DNA of 64,000 bases from Streptomyces camponoticapitis. GTDB taxonomy: Bacteria > Actinomycetota > Actinomycetes > Streptomycetales > Streptomycetaceae. Each line of letters starts with the position of its first letter. Positions within the stretch are counted from its first letter, which is position 1. A program made the position numbers and the translations under genes. The notes under the pieces were generated by a model that was not told the DNA's origin, made no database searches, and saw only the letters and a list, made by a program, of their open reading frames with translations. The stretch lies in NCBI RefSeq assembly GCF_014646115.1, contig NZ_BMMV01000019.1, forward strand, positions 62,001-126,000, in the 5' to 3' direction. This document shows, piece by piece, positions 8,163-15,352 of this stretch.

Positions 8163-8930
8163 ATGACGACGACGGACAGCAGCGGCAGCGGAGACGTGTC
8201 ACGCAGCCTGGAACTCCTCTGGGGCACCGGGGAGCGGGCGACCCGCGGCCCGAAGCCGGGGCTCACGCTCGACCGGATCGTCACGGTGGCCGTCGAGATC
8301 GCGGACGCCGAGGGGCTCGCGGCGGTCTCGATGCGCAGACTCTCCACGGAGCTGGGCGCGGGAACGATGTCCCTCTACCGCCATGTCCCCGGCCGGGCCG
8401 AGCTGGTGGACCTGATGCTGGACCGCGTACAGGGCGAGACCGCCCAGCCGTCCGAACGGGCCGCTTCAGCCCCCGCTCCGGGCTGGCGGAAGACCGTCGA
8501 GACGGCGGCCCGCGGGGAGCTCGCCCTCTACCAGGCCCACCCCTGGCTCCTCTCCGTCAACCAGACCCGGCCCGTCCTCGGCCCCGGCGCGGTCGGCGGC
8601 ATGGAGACGATGCTCGCCGGGATCAAGGACATGGGGCTGAGCGACCCGGAGCTGATCTCCGTGATGATCATGGTCAGCGGGTACGTCTCCGGGGTCGCCC
8701 GTACCCAGGTGCACGCGGTCGAGGCGCGCAGGACGACGGGGATCAGCGACGACGAGTTCTGGCAGGCGCAGGAGCCGGTCCTGACGGCGGTGATGACCAG
8801 CGGACGCTACCCGCTGATGGCGGGGCTGTCGGCAGAGGCGTTCGGCCCCGACTTCGACCACTTCGAGTTCGGACTCCAGCGGCTGCTCGACGGCCTGGAG
8901 GTGCTGGTCGAGCAGCGCACCGGGCGCTAG
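8163..8930 (+). CDS. TetR/AcrR family transcriptional regulator
   Basis: 255 residues. N-terminal helix-turn-helix (about residues 35-85: LTLDRIVTVAVEIADAEGLA, then MRRLSTELGAGTMSLYRHVPGRAEL) is typical of TetR proteins with the TetR_C_1 type ligand domain. The first 30 residues are a hydrophilic extension. It probably represses itself and the divergent DrrAB-like exporter and is released by an exported ligand; this is inference from arrangement and operators. TAGGCT (8151-8156) sits exactly six bases before ATG, suggesting leaderless translation. It is convergent with the next gene, 13 bp between stops. Confidence 0.92.
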   Translation: MTTTDSSGSGDVSRSLELLWGTGERATRGPKPGLTLDRIVTVAVEIADAEGLAAVSMRRLSTELGAGTMSLYRHVPGRAELVDLMLDRVQGETAQPSERAASAPAPGWRKTVETAARGELALYQAHPWLLSVNQTRPVLGPGAVGGMETMLAGIKDMGLSDPELISVMIMVSGYVSGVARTQVHAVEARRTTGISDDEFWQAQEPVLTAVMTSGRYPLMAGLSAEAFGPDFDHFEFGLQRLLDGLEVLVEQRTGR

Positions 8931-8943
8931 ATGTGCCCGTACG

Positions 8944-9951
8944 TCAGGCGCCGCGCCGCCGGCGCCTGAAGCCGAGGAAGAGCACGGCCGCGCCGATGAC
9001 CACCACCGCACCGATCGTCAGGTTCCCGCCGTCCGTCCCGGCGCCGTCGTCCGCCGCGCTGCCGTTCCCCGCGCTCCCGCCGCCCCCGGACGAGCCGCCG
9101 CCCTTCCCGACGTCGACGCGCTCGACCTCACCGCGCACGCCCTCCGTGCCGAACATCAGGGCCGAGCCGTCCAGGGTGTACGACACCGACTCCGCCTGCC
9201 CCTGGATCGGGGCCCGGACGCGGTGGTCGGCGCCGAGGCGGCCGTTCTTCCAGGCGTAGCCGCGTGCGCTGAAGTACGAGCGCAACACCAGCTCCCTGCC
9301 GTCCGGCGAGAACGCGCCGTCGGTCACCCACGGCACCTCGCCGACACGTGTGAAGGTGTTCGTGCCACCGGGGGTCAGCTTCGCCGGGCCTTCGTAGAGG
9401 CCGCCGCCGTCCTCGTTCTTGGAGGCGATGTAGACGCGGCCGGTGGTCGGGTGGACCATCAGCGCCTCGGCGTCGCGCGGGCCGTCCGCGTACTTCACGG
9501 TGAACTGCGTCGCGTCGACCGTCGCGTCCGCGAGCCGCTTCGGCTCGGGGAAGCGGTAGATCCAGACGTGCTCCCAGGTGCCGCCCAGGTTGTCGCCGAT
9601 GTCACCGACGTAGATGTTCCCGTCGGCCCCGACGGAGATCGCCTCCATGTCGCGCGGTTCGCCGACCCCGCGCATGGTGATCGTCGCGACGGTCTCGCCG
9701 GTCCGCGAGTCGACACCGAAGACGCGCGGCTCGTCCTGGTCGTTGTGGGTCCAGTAGACACCGGGGTGCGCGCGGCTGGCGGCCAGCCCGCTGGACTCGG
9801 TGATCCGCGGATCGGTCATCCGGAAGGTCCGGTCGGGGTCGGCGGCGGCCCCGGGGACGGCCGCTCCCACGGACACCAGAACCAGCACCCCGGCCACGAG
9901 GGCCGACCGGACGGGACCGAGACGCGGAGACGGGCGCGTGACCTTGACCAT
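8944..9951 (-). CDS. Secreted, membrane-anchored propeller-like protein
   Basis: 335 residues. A signal peptide (SALVAGVLVLVSVGAAVPGAAA, about residues 15-37) leads into a repeat-rich beta domain with motifs such as ESSGLAASRAHPGVYWTHND, GDIGDN and SPDGRELVLRSY, as in SdiA-regulated/phytase-like or TolB-like propellers. Near the C-terminus a Gly/Ser linker is followed by a single membrane segment (IGAVVVIGAAVLFLGFRR) and an RRRRGA cytoplasmic tail, like sortase-style anchors but without a visible LPXTG. ATG 9951 is chosen because the signal peptide starts there. Role unknown; possibly a cell-surface sensor or hydrolase. Confidence 0.8.
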   Translation of the reverse strand: MVKVTRPSPRLGPVRSALVAGVLVLVSVGAAVPGAAADPDRTFRMTDPRITESSGLAASRAHPGVYWTHNDQDEPRVFGVDSRTGETVATITMRGVGEPRDMEAISVGADGNIYVGDIGDNLGGTWEHVWIYRFPEPKRLADATVDATQFTVKYADGPRDAEALMVHPTTGRVYIASKNEDGGGLYEGPAKLTPGGTNTFTRVGEVPWVTDGAFSPDGRELVLRSYFSARGYAWKNGRLGADHRVRAPIQGQAESVSYTLDGSALMFGTEGVRGEVERVDVGKGGGSSGGGGSAGNGSAADDGAGTDGGNLTIGAVVVIGAAVLFLGFRRRRRGA

Positions 9952-10017
9952 GGCCCAAGACTGCCACCTTCCCCGGCCCGGCTCGGCCGGCCCCCGGCGA
10001 TCGTGGATGATGTCCCG

Positions 10018-10734
10018 ATGCGTTTCATGTTCGTCGGCGACTCGATGACCATCGGCAGCGCCGGCGACTTCACCTGGCGCTACCGGATGTGGCAGCACCT
10101 GAACGCGTCGTACGGGGCCCCGTACGCGATCGTCGGCCCGCGCACCGGCCTGTACGACATGCACGCCGACGCCCCGGTCTCGCACGCGTACGGCGCCCCC
10201 GACTTCCCCGCGCGGGCGTGGGGGCACCTCGCGGGCTGGGGCGAGGGGTGGCAGCACATGGCGCCGGTGATCCGCGACGCGGTCGCCGCGCACCGCGCGG
10301 ACGTGCTGCTCGTCTCGCTGGGCCTGATAGACCTCGGCTTCTACACGGACAGCGATCGAACGGCCCTGTACGCGAAGGAGTTCATCGCCGAGGCGCGGGC
10401 GGCGAACCCGCGCGTCCGGTTCGTCCTGCTGCCCGTCATACCCAACGTCCGCGCGGGGACGGACCCGGCGTTCGCCGCCGAGGTAGACCGTTTCAACGAG
10501 CTGCTGGCCAAGGCGGTCGCCGATCTGGACGACCCGGCCTCCCCCCTGCTGCCGGCCACCCGCCCGCCGACGTACGACGTCGCCCGCGACACCTACGACG
10601 GGACACACCCCGGCCCCTCGGGCGAGCACCTGCTCGCCGGCGCGTTCGCCGACGCGATGCACCAGGCGTGGGGGCTGGGCGCACCATATGCCCTCACATC
10701 GCGGCGAGTTGGGGATCGAGCGGCGCTCGGGTGA
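10018..10734 (+). CDS. SGNH/GDSL-family hydrolase
   Basis: 238 residues. The protein opens RFMFVGDSMTIGSAGDFTWR, where GDS carries the block I nucleophilic Ser; LLVSLGLIDLGF is the block III region and DGTHPGPSGEHLLA is block V with the catalytic Asp/His. This is a lipase/acylhydrolase-type serine hydrolase. No signal peptide is visible, so it is probably cytosolic. It is divergent from the propeller protein gene (66 bp between starts). Substrate not predictable; acetyl-xylan or other deacetylation is possible. Confidence 0.88.
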   Translation: MRFMFVGDSMTIGSAGDFTWRYRMWQHLNASYGAPYAIVGPRTGLYDMHADAPVSHAYGAPDFPARAWGHLAGWGEGWQHMAPVIRDAVAAHRADVLLVSLGLIDLGFYTDSDRTALYAKEFIAEARAANPRVRFVLLPVIPNVRAGTDPAFAAEVDRFNELLAKAVADLDDPASPLLPATRPPTYDVARDTYDGTHPGPSGEHLLAGAFADAMHQAWGLGAPYALTSRRVGDRAALG

Positions 10735-10813
10735 GCCGGTTGGCGAGGGAGGAGAGGGTGTACGTGCCGATGCCGAGGACGACTTCGAGCGCGTCGCGCG
10801 CGGTGCAGGTCAC
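10694..10813 (-). pseudogene. Possible carboxymuconolactone-decarboxylase-like C-terminal remnant
   Basis: A 39-codon leftward frame from GTG 10813 to TGA 10694 contains RDALEVVLGIGTYTLSSLAN and ends PQLAAM. The ..EVVLxIGxYTL...N pattern resembles the last helices of AhpD/CMD-family proteins. The rest of the domain is not found upstream, where the frame meets the zinc-ribbon gene. It overlaps the 3' end of the SGNH gene by 41 bp on the other strand. I regard it as a relic or a short hypothetical gene; similarity was judged by eye. Confidence 0.3.
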
Positions 10814-10835
10814 CCCGCGGGGGGCGCACCGCGCG

Positions 10836-10979
10836 TCACTCCCGACGCAGAGGGCTTCCGCATCCGCCGCAAGCCACCAGCCCCGGCTCGTCGTTCAGCC
10901 GCCCGCACTCCTCGCAGACCAGCTCCAGCAGGCAGGGCGCCTCGCCGCCCTGGTCGCGCTCTTCCGCACCGCTCGCCAT
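10836..10979 (-). CDS. Small zinc-ribbon-like protein
   Basis: 47 residues: MASGAEERDQGGEAPCLLEL, then VCEECGRLNDEPGLVACGGCGSPLRRE. Two CxxC pairs (CEEC, CGGC) 14 residues apart look like a single zinc ribbon, with an acidic N-terminus. ATG 10979 has a GGAGG 11 nt upstream; GTG 10997 is an in-frame alternative with GAGGG upstream. The aldo/keto reductase gene is divergent. Function unknown; short zinc ribbons often bind nucleic acids or partner proteins. Confidence 0.55.
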   Translation of the reverse strand: MASGAEERDQGGEAPCLLELVCEECGRLNDEPGLVACGGCGSPLRRE

Positions 10980-11100
10980 CGCCGCAACCGCCTCCACTCG
11001 CCGCCGTCCCTCACCCCCAACGTAAGCCCGCACCTCGCGCCGTACACACGCGAATTGAGGTCTTGCTTCGAGCGCGCTCGAAGGCGTTGGCTGTTGAGCC

Positions 11101-12084
11101 ATGAAGTACACGCAGCTCGGACGCACCGGACTCAAAGTCAGCCGACTCGTCCTCGGCACCATGAACTTCGGACCTCACACCAACGAGGCCGACAGCCACG
11201 CCATCATGGATGACGCGCTCGGCGCCGGAATCAACTTCTTCGACACCGCCAACGTCTACGGCGGGGGCGAGAACAAGGGCCGTACGGAGGAGATCCTCGG
11301 CACCTGGTTCGCGCAGGGCGGCGGCCGTCGCGACAAGGTCGTGCTCGCCACCAAGGTGTACGGCAACATGGCGGCCGACGGCGATGCGTGGCCCAACCAC
11401 GACAAGCTGTCGGCGCTCAACATCCGCCGCGCGGTGGACGCGAGCCTCAAGCGGCTTCAGACCGACCACATCGATCTCTACCAGTTCCACCACATCGACC
11501 GTGCCACCCCGGTCGAGGAGATCTGGCAGGCGATAGACACCCTGATACAGCAGGGCAAGATCCTCTACGCCGGTTCGTCCAACTTCCCCGGCTGGAAGAT
11601 CGCCCAGACCAACGAGACCGCCCGTCGGCTGGGCTCGTACGGCCTGGTCAGCGAGCAGTGCCTGTACAACCTCGCGGAGCGCCGCGCCGAGATGGAGGTC
11701 ATCCCGGCCGCGCAGGCGTACGGCCTCGGGGTCATCCCCTGGTCGCCGCTCCAGGGCGGGCTCCTCGGGGGCGCGATCCGCAAGGAGCGCGAGGGCGGCA
11801 CCGGCAAGCGTTCGAGCGACCGGCTCGCGGACACGAAGATCCGTGAGCAGGTGCAGGCCTACGAGGACCTGCTCGACAAGCACGGCATCGAGCCGGGCGA
11901 GGCGGCGCTGGCCTGGCTGCTCACCCGCCCCGGCGTGACGGGCCCGATCGTCGGCCCGCGCACGGCCGAGCAGCTCAAGTCCGCGCTGCGCGGGGTGGAA
12001 CTGGAGCTGTCGGACGAGGTGCTGGCGTCCCTGGAGGAGATCTTCCCGGGCACGGGGCCGTCGCCGGAGGCGTTCGCCTGGTAG
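11101..12084 (+). CDS. Aldo/keto reductase
   Basis: 327 residues, full-length (beta/alpha)8 barrel of the AKR superfamily, NADPH-dependent. Catalytic tetrad visible: Asp in NFFDTANVYGGG, Tyr in the same motif, Lys in VVLATKVYG, His in LYQFHHID. It begins KYTQLGRTGLKVSRLVLGTM, the usual AKR start. C-terminal NADPH-binding GPIVGPRTAEQLKSAL is present. The family (YajO/YccK-like) acts on varied carbonyl compounds; substrate unknown. Stand-alone, followed by a hairpin at 12109-12146. Confidence 0.93.
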   Translation: MKYTQLGRTGLKVSRLVLGTMNFGPHTNEADSHAIMDDALGAGINFFDTANVYGGGENKGRTEEILGTWFAQGGGRRDKVVLATKVYGNMAADGDAWPNHDKLSALNIRRAVDASLKRLQTDHIDLYQFHHIDRATPVEEIWQAIDTLIQQGKILYAGSSNFPGWKIAQTNETARRLGSYGLVSEQCLYNLAERRAEMEVIPAAQAYGLGVIPWSPLQGGLLGGAIRKEREGGTGKRSSDRLADTKIREQVQAYEDLLDKHGIEPGEAALAWLLTRPGVTGPIVGPRTAEQLKSALRGVELELSDEVLASLEEIFPGTGPSPEAFAW

Positions 12085-12108
12085 GCGCCGGAGACCGCCG
12101 AGTCCTGA

Positions 12109-12146
12109 TCGCCGGACGGGCCGAAGCTCCCTGGTCCGTCCGGCGA
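12109..12146 (+). terminator. Hairpin terminator after the aldo/keto reductase gene
   Basis: TCGCCGGACGG (12109-12119) pairs with CCGTCCGGCGA (12136-12146), 11 bp around a 16-nt loop, 25 bp past the stop codon. Confidence 0.65.
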
Positions 12147-12149
12147 CGC

Positions 12150-12250
12150 GGCTAGGGCGTGTTCTGAAAGTGGCGTCGTCCGCCCGCAGGGCTGAGCCGG
12201 ACGGGACTTTCAAACACGCCCTGGGTCTGTCCGCCGGACACGCCCTAGCC
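12150..12250. repeat. 101-bp element with nested terminal inverted repeats (IS/MITE relic)
   Basis: The outer arms are GGCTAGGGCGTGT (12150-12162) and ACACGCCCTAGCC (12238-12250), 13 bp perfect. Inner arms AGGGCGTGTTCTGAAAGT (12154-12171) and ACTTTCAAACACGCCCT (12206-12222) are also inverted, with one base missing. The left arm continues TGGCGTCGTCCGCCCGC, and the same stretch recurs at 24154-24190 in this window. This looks like the collapsed end(s) of a Streptomyces insertion element. It contains no coding capacity. Its right end covers the stop codon of the small leftward gene at 12245-12331. Confidence 0.65.
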
Positions 12251-12331
12251 GAACGCCGCCGTGACGGCGACGATCACGAACATCAGCACCAGCGCGGCGG
12301 CCATGATCCGGTTACGGGTTTTGGGGTCCAC
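12245..12331 (-). CDS. 28-residue single-helix membrane protein
   Basis: GTG 12331 to TAG 12245 encodes VDPKTRNRIMAAALVLMFVI followed by VAVTAAFG. A short charged N-terminus is followed by one continuous hydrophobic helix, in the style of small conserved Streptomyces membrane peptides. It starts 9 bp after the stop of the 2'-5' ligase gene. TAACCT lies exactly six bases before the GTG (leaderless-type signal), so it may be transcribed alone or with thpR. Its last codon and stop lie inside the repeat at 12150-12250. Too short for homology to be certain. Confidence 0.55.
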   Translation of the reverse strand: MDPKTRNRIMAAALVLMFVIVAVTAAFG

Positions 12332-12340
12332 GCGTCGAGG

Positions 12341-12973
12341 TTAACGGCCGTCGGTGCCCGGCTCGGCGGCGGGCCCGGCGGCGGGCTTCCTGCCCGGTCC
12401 CGCGCCCCGCTTCGCCGTCGGGCAGCGCACCAGCGTCTCGTAGCGCGGCTGGGCACCCCGCACCCCGTCCACGGGCAGCCGGCTCCGTACGAGCGCGAGC
12501 TCCCCGACCTCCCAGGGCGTGCCCTCGAAGCCGTCGAGCGCGTCCGCGTACGGGACCAGATCGGTGTCCGTCCGCGTGCGGGCCACGGTCAGATGCGGCC
12601 GGTAGGCGCGGTGTTCCTCCATCGGCACCCCCGTGCGGCGCGCCGCGGCGTCCGCGCGCTCCGCCAGGCGCCGCAGTTCCGCGATGCCCCCGGCGGCGCC
12701 GGCCCACAGGGCCCGCCCGCCGAAGTGCCCGCCGCCGTGGAGACGCAGCGAGAACGCGTCCGTACGCCTCGCGGCCCGCTCCAGGCGCTCGGTCAGCTCG
12801 GGCAGCAGACCCTCGTCCACCTCACCCATGAAGGCGAGCGTGAAGTGCCACCCCTCCTGACCCGTCCAGCGCAGCCCGTCGGCTCCGGGAAGCCCCCGCA
12901 GCCGCTCGTCGAGGGCCGCGGCGAGTTCGTCGGCGGGCTGGGCGGGCGGCAGTACGGCGGCGAAGAGACGCAT
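12341..12973 (-). CDS. thpR: RNA 2',3'-cyclic phosphodiesterase (2'-5' RNA ligase, LigT family)
   Basis: 210 residues. The two HxTx catalytic motifs of the 2H phosphoesterase superfamily are present: HFTL (about residue 43) and HLTV (about residue 130). N-terminus MRLFAAVLPPAQPADELAAA is typical. The enzyme opens 2',3'-cyclic phosphates on RNA and can ligate tRNA halves in vitro; its physiological role in bacteria is unclear. The last 25 residues are a basic Gly/Ala/Pro-rich tail (KRGAGPGRKPAAGPAAEPGT). Cytosolic. Confidence 0.9.
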   Translation of the reverse strand: MRLFAAVLPPAQPADELAAALDERLRGLPGADGLRWTGQEGWHFTLAFMGEVDEGLLPELTERLERAARRTDAFSLRLHGGGHFGGRALWAGAAGGIAELRRLAERADAAARRTGVPMEEHRAYRPHLTVARTRTDTDLVPYADALDGFEGTPWEVGELALVRSRLPVDGVRGAQPRYETLVRCPTAKRGAGPGRKPAAGPAAEPGTDGR

Positions 12974-13040
12974 CCGGGAAGTCTGGCATCCCGCCGCGCC
13001 CCGGCACCATCCACTCGCGCCGGAGCACGCCGCCCGGCGC

Positions 13041-14399
13041 TCACGCCGCCGTCGCCAGCCGCTCCCGCTGGACGAACGTCACGCGTGGCCGTCCCCGCTC
13101 CATGTCGATCTTGAGGCGCAGGCCGCCCGCCCGGGCGAGCATCACGCCCACGCCCATCGCCGCCAGCGCGGCGACCGCGCCGCCGGCCGCGAAGCCGACC
13201 CGGGGACCGTAGGTGTCGGTGACCCACCCGACGACCGGGGCGCCCACCGGCGTACCGCCCGTGAAGACCATCATGAACAGGGCCATCACCCGGCCGCGCA
13301 TGGCCGGGTCGGTGGTCATCTGGATGCTGGAGTTGGCGGTGACGTTGACCGTCAGTCCGAACATGCCGACCGGTACGAGCAGCGCGGCGAAGATCCAGAA
13401 CGTCGGTACGAAGGCGACCACGATCTCCAGCACACCGAAGATGACCGCCGCGGCCACCAGCAGCCGCATCCGGGAGGTGCCCCGGCGCGCGGCGAGCAGG
13501 GCGCCGATCAGGGAGCCGACCGCCATCAGGGTGTTGAGCAGCCCGTACGTACCGGCGCCCGCGTGGAAGACGTCGTCCGCGAAGGCGGACAGCCAGATCG
13601 GGAAGTTGAAGCCGAACGTGCCGATGAAGCCGACCAGCACGATCGGCCAGATCAGTTCGGGTCGCCCGGCGACGTAACGCAGCCCTTCCCGCAGCTGCCC
13701 CTTGCCGCGCGGGGTGCGCTCGACCCGGTGCAGCTCGGAGGTGCGCATGAGCAGCAGGCCGGTGAGCGGCGCGATGAAGGAGAGCCCGTTGAGGAGGAAG
13801 GCGTAGCCGCTGCCGACGGCGGTGATCAGCACACCGGCGACGGCCGGGCCCACGAGCCGGGCCGACTGGAAGTTGGCGGAGTTCAGGCTGACGGCGTTAC
13901 GCAGCTGGTCGGGGCCGACCATCTCGTGCACGAACGACTGCCGCGCCGGGTTGTCGACCACCGTGACCAGTCCGAGCACGAAGGCCGTGGCGTACACATG
14001 CCAGACCTGGACATGACCGGTGAGGGTGAGGGCGGCGAGTGCGAGGCCGGTGATTCCCATGGCGGCCTGGGTGCCGAGCAGCAGGGTGCGCTTGTTGCAC
14101 CGGTCGGCTATGACGCCGCCGTACAGACCGAAGAGCAGCATCGGCAGGAATTGCAGGGCCGTGGTGATACCGACGGCCGTGGAGGAACCGGTGAGGGTGA
14201 GCACCAGCCAGTCCTGGGCGATGCGCTGCATCCAGGTGCCGGTGTTCGAGACGACCTGTCCGGTGGCGAAGAGCCGGTAGTTACGGATCCTCAGCGAGCT
14301 GAACATGCTCGTACGGGTCTGTGCGGTTCCTGCGGTCTGTTCAACGGGGTCGGGGGTGGGCGGTGCGGGGGCGGAGTCTGCTCCGGATCCCGTACTCAA
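13041..14399 (-). CDS. MFS transporter (DHA3 / EntS-like)
   Basis: About 452 residues with 11-12 transmembrane helices. The conserved beginning MFSSLRIRNYRLFATGQVVS NTG and the A-motif-like GLYGGVIADRCNKR identify the DHA3/enterobactin-exporter-like branch. A TTG at 14399 (LSTGSGADSAP) is preferred as start: GAGGAGG lies about 10 nt upstream, and the earlier frame has no plausible start (the candidate at VSAEER is GTA). An internal ATG at 14309 is the fallback. Second gene of a marR-MFS operon, 119 bp after marR with a hairpin between. Likely a drug exporter repressed by the MarR protein (inferred). Confidence 0.88.
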   Translation of the reverse strand: MSTGSGADSAPAPPTPDPVEQTAGTAQTRTSMFSSLRIRNYRLFATGQVVSNTGTWMQRIAQDWLVLTLTGSSTAVGITTALQFLPMLLFGLYGGVIADRCNKRTLLLGTQAAMGITGLALAALTLTGHVQVWHVYATAFVLGLVTVVDNPARQSFVHEMVGPDQLRNAVSLNSANFQSARLVGPAVAGVLITAVGSGYAFLLNGLSFIAPLTGLLLMRTSELHRVERTPRGKGQLREGLRYVAGRPELIWPIVLVGFIGTFGFNFPIWLSAFADDVFHAGAGTYGLLNTLMAVGSLIGALLAARRGTSRMRLLVAAAVIFGVLEIVVAFVPTFWIFAALLVPVGMFGLTVNVTANSSIQMTTDPAMRGRVMALFMMVFTGGTPVGAPVVGWVTDTYGPRVGFAAGGAVAALAAMGVGVMLARAGGLRLKIDMERGRPRVTFVQRERLATAA

Positions 14400-14468
14400 A
14401 GTTGGTTCGCCTCCTCGGCGCGGACGACGTTCTTCTGCGGATACGTACGCGTACTTCCTCAGGTGTAC

Positions 14469-14506
14469 GGGCCGGTGGCAGACAGCGCTCTGCCGGTCAC
14501 CGGCCC
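14469..14506 (-). terminator. Hairpin between marR and the MFS gene
   Basis: GGGCCGGTG+GCAGA (14469-14482) pairs with TCTGC+CACCGGCCC (14489-14506) with a 4-nt bulge. It could be a partial terminator or attenuator lowering MFS expression relative to marR. Confidence 0.45.
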
Positions 14507-14518
14507 GGGGCGGGGCGG

Positions 14519-14956
14519 TTACAGATGTGCGAGCTTCTCCAGCACCGGCGCGGCGGCGCGGAGCTTGGACCATTCGTCCTCGTCCAGCCCTTCCGCCATT
14601 GCGGTGAGCCAGGCGTTCCGCTTGCGGCGGCTCTCTTCGAGCATGGCCTCGGCCCGCTCGGTCGACGTGACCACCTTCTGCCGGCGGTCTTCGGCGTGCG
14701 GCTCCAGCCGGACGAGCCCCTTGGCTTCGAGCAGGGCCACGATGCGCGTCATCGACGGCGGCTGTACGTGCTCCTTGCGGGCCAGCTCGCCGGGTGTGGC
14801 GGAGCCGCAGCGGGCGAGGGTGCCGAGCACCGACATCTCGGTCGGGCTCAGGGTCTCGTCGACGCGCTGGTGCTTGAGGCGCCGGCCCAGCCGCATGACG
14901 GCCGAGCGGAGTGCGTTCACGGCGTCCGCGTCGTCGCCGTGGGAGAGATCAGCCAT
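14519..14956 (-). CDS. MarR family transcriptional regulator
   Basis: 145 residues. Winged helix is visible in SPTEMSVLGTLARCGSATPG, the recognition helix HVQPPSMTRIVALLEAKGLV, and the wing RLEPHAEDRRQKVVTST. Family members are dimeric repressors released by phenolic or drug ligands. It is first gene of an operon with the MFS exporter, so it probably represses both. Translation looks leaderless: TACGCT lies seven bases before ATG and no Shine-Dalgarno is seen. A dyad (14962-14987) covers this -10 region, fitting autorepression. Confidence 0.93.
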   Translation of the reverse strand: MADLSHGDDADAVNALRSAVMRLGRRLKHQRVDETLSPTEMSVLGTLARCGSATPGELARKEHVQPPSMTRIVALLEAKGLVRLEPHAEDRRQKVVTSTERAEAMLEESRRKRNAWLTAMAEGLDEDEWSKLRAAAPVLEKLAHL

Positions 14957-14961
14957 GTTCG

Positions 14962-14987
14962 TTAGCGTAACTCATTACCTATGCTAA
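14962..14987. promoter_or_regulatory. Dyad over the marR -10 region, probable MarR operator
   Basis: TTAGCGTAA (14962-14970) and CTATGCTAA (14979-14987) are near-perfect inverted arms (7 of 9) separated by 8 bp. The left arm contains the TACGCT -10 hexamer of marR on the minus strand. Size and AT-rich arms fit MarR-family sites. Confidence 0.6.
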
Positions 14988-15050
14988 GGAAAACCCAATG
15001 CACCCCTCCCCCACCAGGACGCACAGATCCCACACATCAGGCTCAGGCAG

Positions 15051-15068
15051 CTCACTCGAACGAGTGAG
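15051..15068. promoter_or_regulatory. 18-bp perfect palindrome upstream of the RHH gene
   Basis: CTCACTCGAACGAGTGAG, centred about 62 bp before the ribbon-helix-helix start. RHH proteins often bind short palindromes in their own promoters, so autoregulation is a reasonable guess. Confidence 0.45.
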
Positions 15069-15121
15069 GAAACCACGGAAAGTCAGCCAACGCCCCGCGC
15101 CGCCCCCCGACGCTGGTCGGC

Positions 15122-15304
15122 ATGGGATCGACAGTGCTCAGCCTGCGCATCGACGGTGAGCTGCTGGACCGGCTTCGGCAGCACGCCGCCAGACGCGGAA
15201 TGAGCGTCCAGGACTACGTGGTCGGGACGCTCACGCGCGACGATTTCGACGAACGCTTCAGAGCGTCCGTCGACGAGACGGAGAGGTTCTACGGCGCCGC
15301 GTAG
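15122..15304 (+). CDS. Small ribbon-helix-helix (CopG/Arc-like) protein
   Basis: 60 residues: MGSTVLSLRIDGELLDRLRQ, then HAARRGMSVQDYVVGTLTRD and an acidic tail. The beta strand (TVLSLRID), helix (ELLDRLRQHAARRG) and second helix (SVQDYVVGTL) fit the RHH fold, which binds DNA as a dimer. Such proteins are antitoxins or small repressors; no toxin-like partner gene is adjacent (15305-15352 is too short), so an orphan regulator is more likely. A perfect 18-bp palindrome lies upstream. Confidence 0.7.
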   Translation: MGSTVLSLRIDGELLDRLRQHAARRGMSVQDYVVGTLTRDDFDERFRASVDETERFYGAA

Positions 15305-15352
15305 CGCCCTACTCCCGGCACACGATGCCGGTGCGCGGGCGCGGCCACCGGG

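Noticed and set aside
6259..8930. Drug-biosynthesis cluster suggested by a DrrAB-like exporter
   Set aside because: No biosynthetic genes nearby; a stand-alone TetR-controlled efflux system is sufficient.
13041..14573. Longer N-terminus for the MFS exporter starting at 14573 or near 14444
   Set aside because: The extra residues overlap the marR stop and the hairpin, and the candidate Val near 14444 is encoded by GTA, which is not a start codon.
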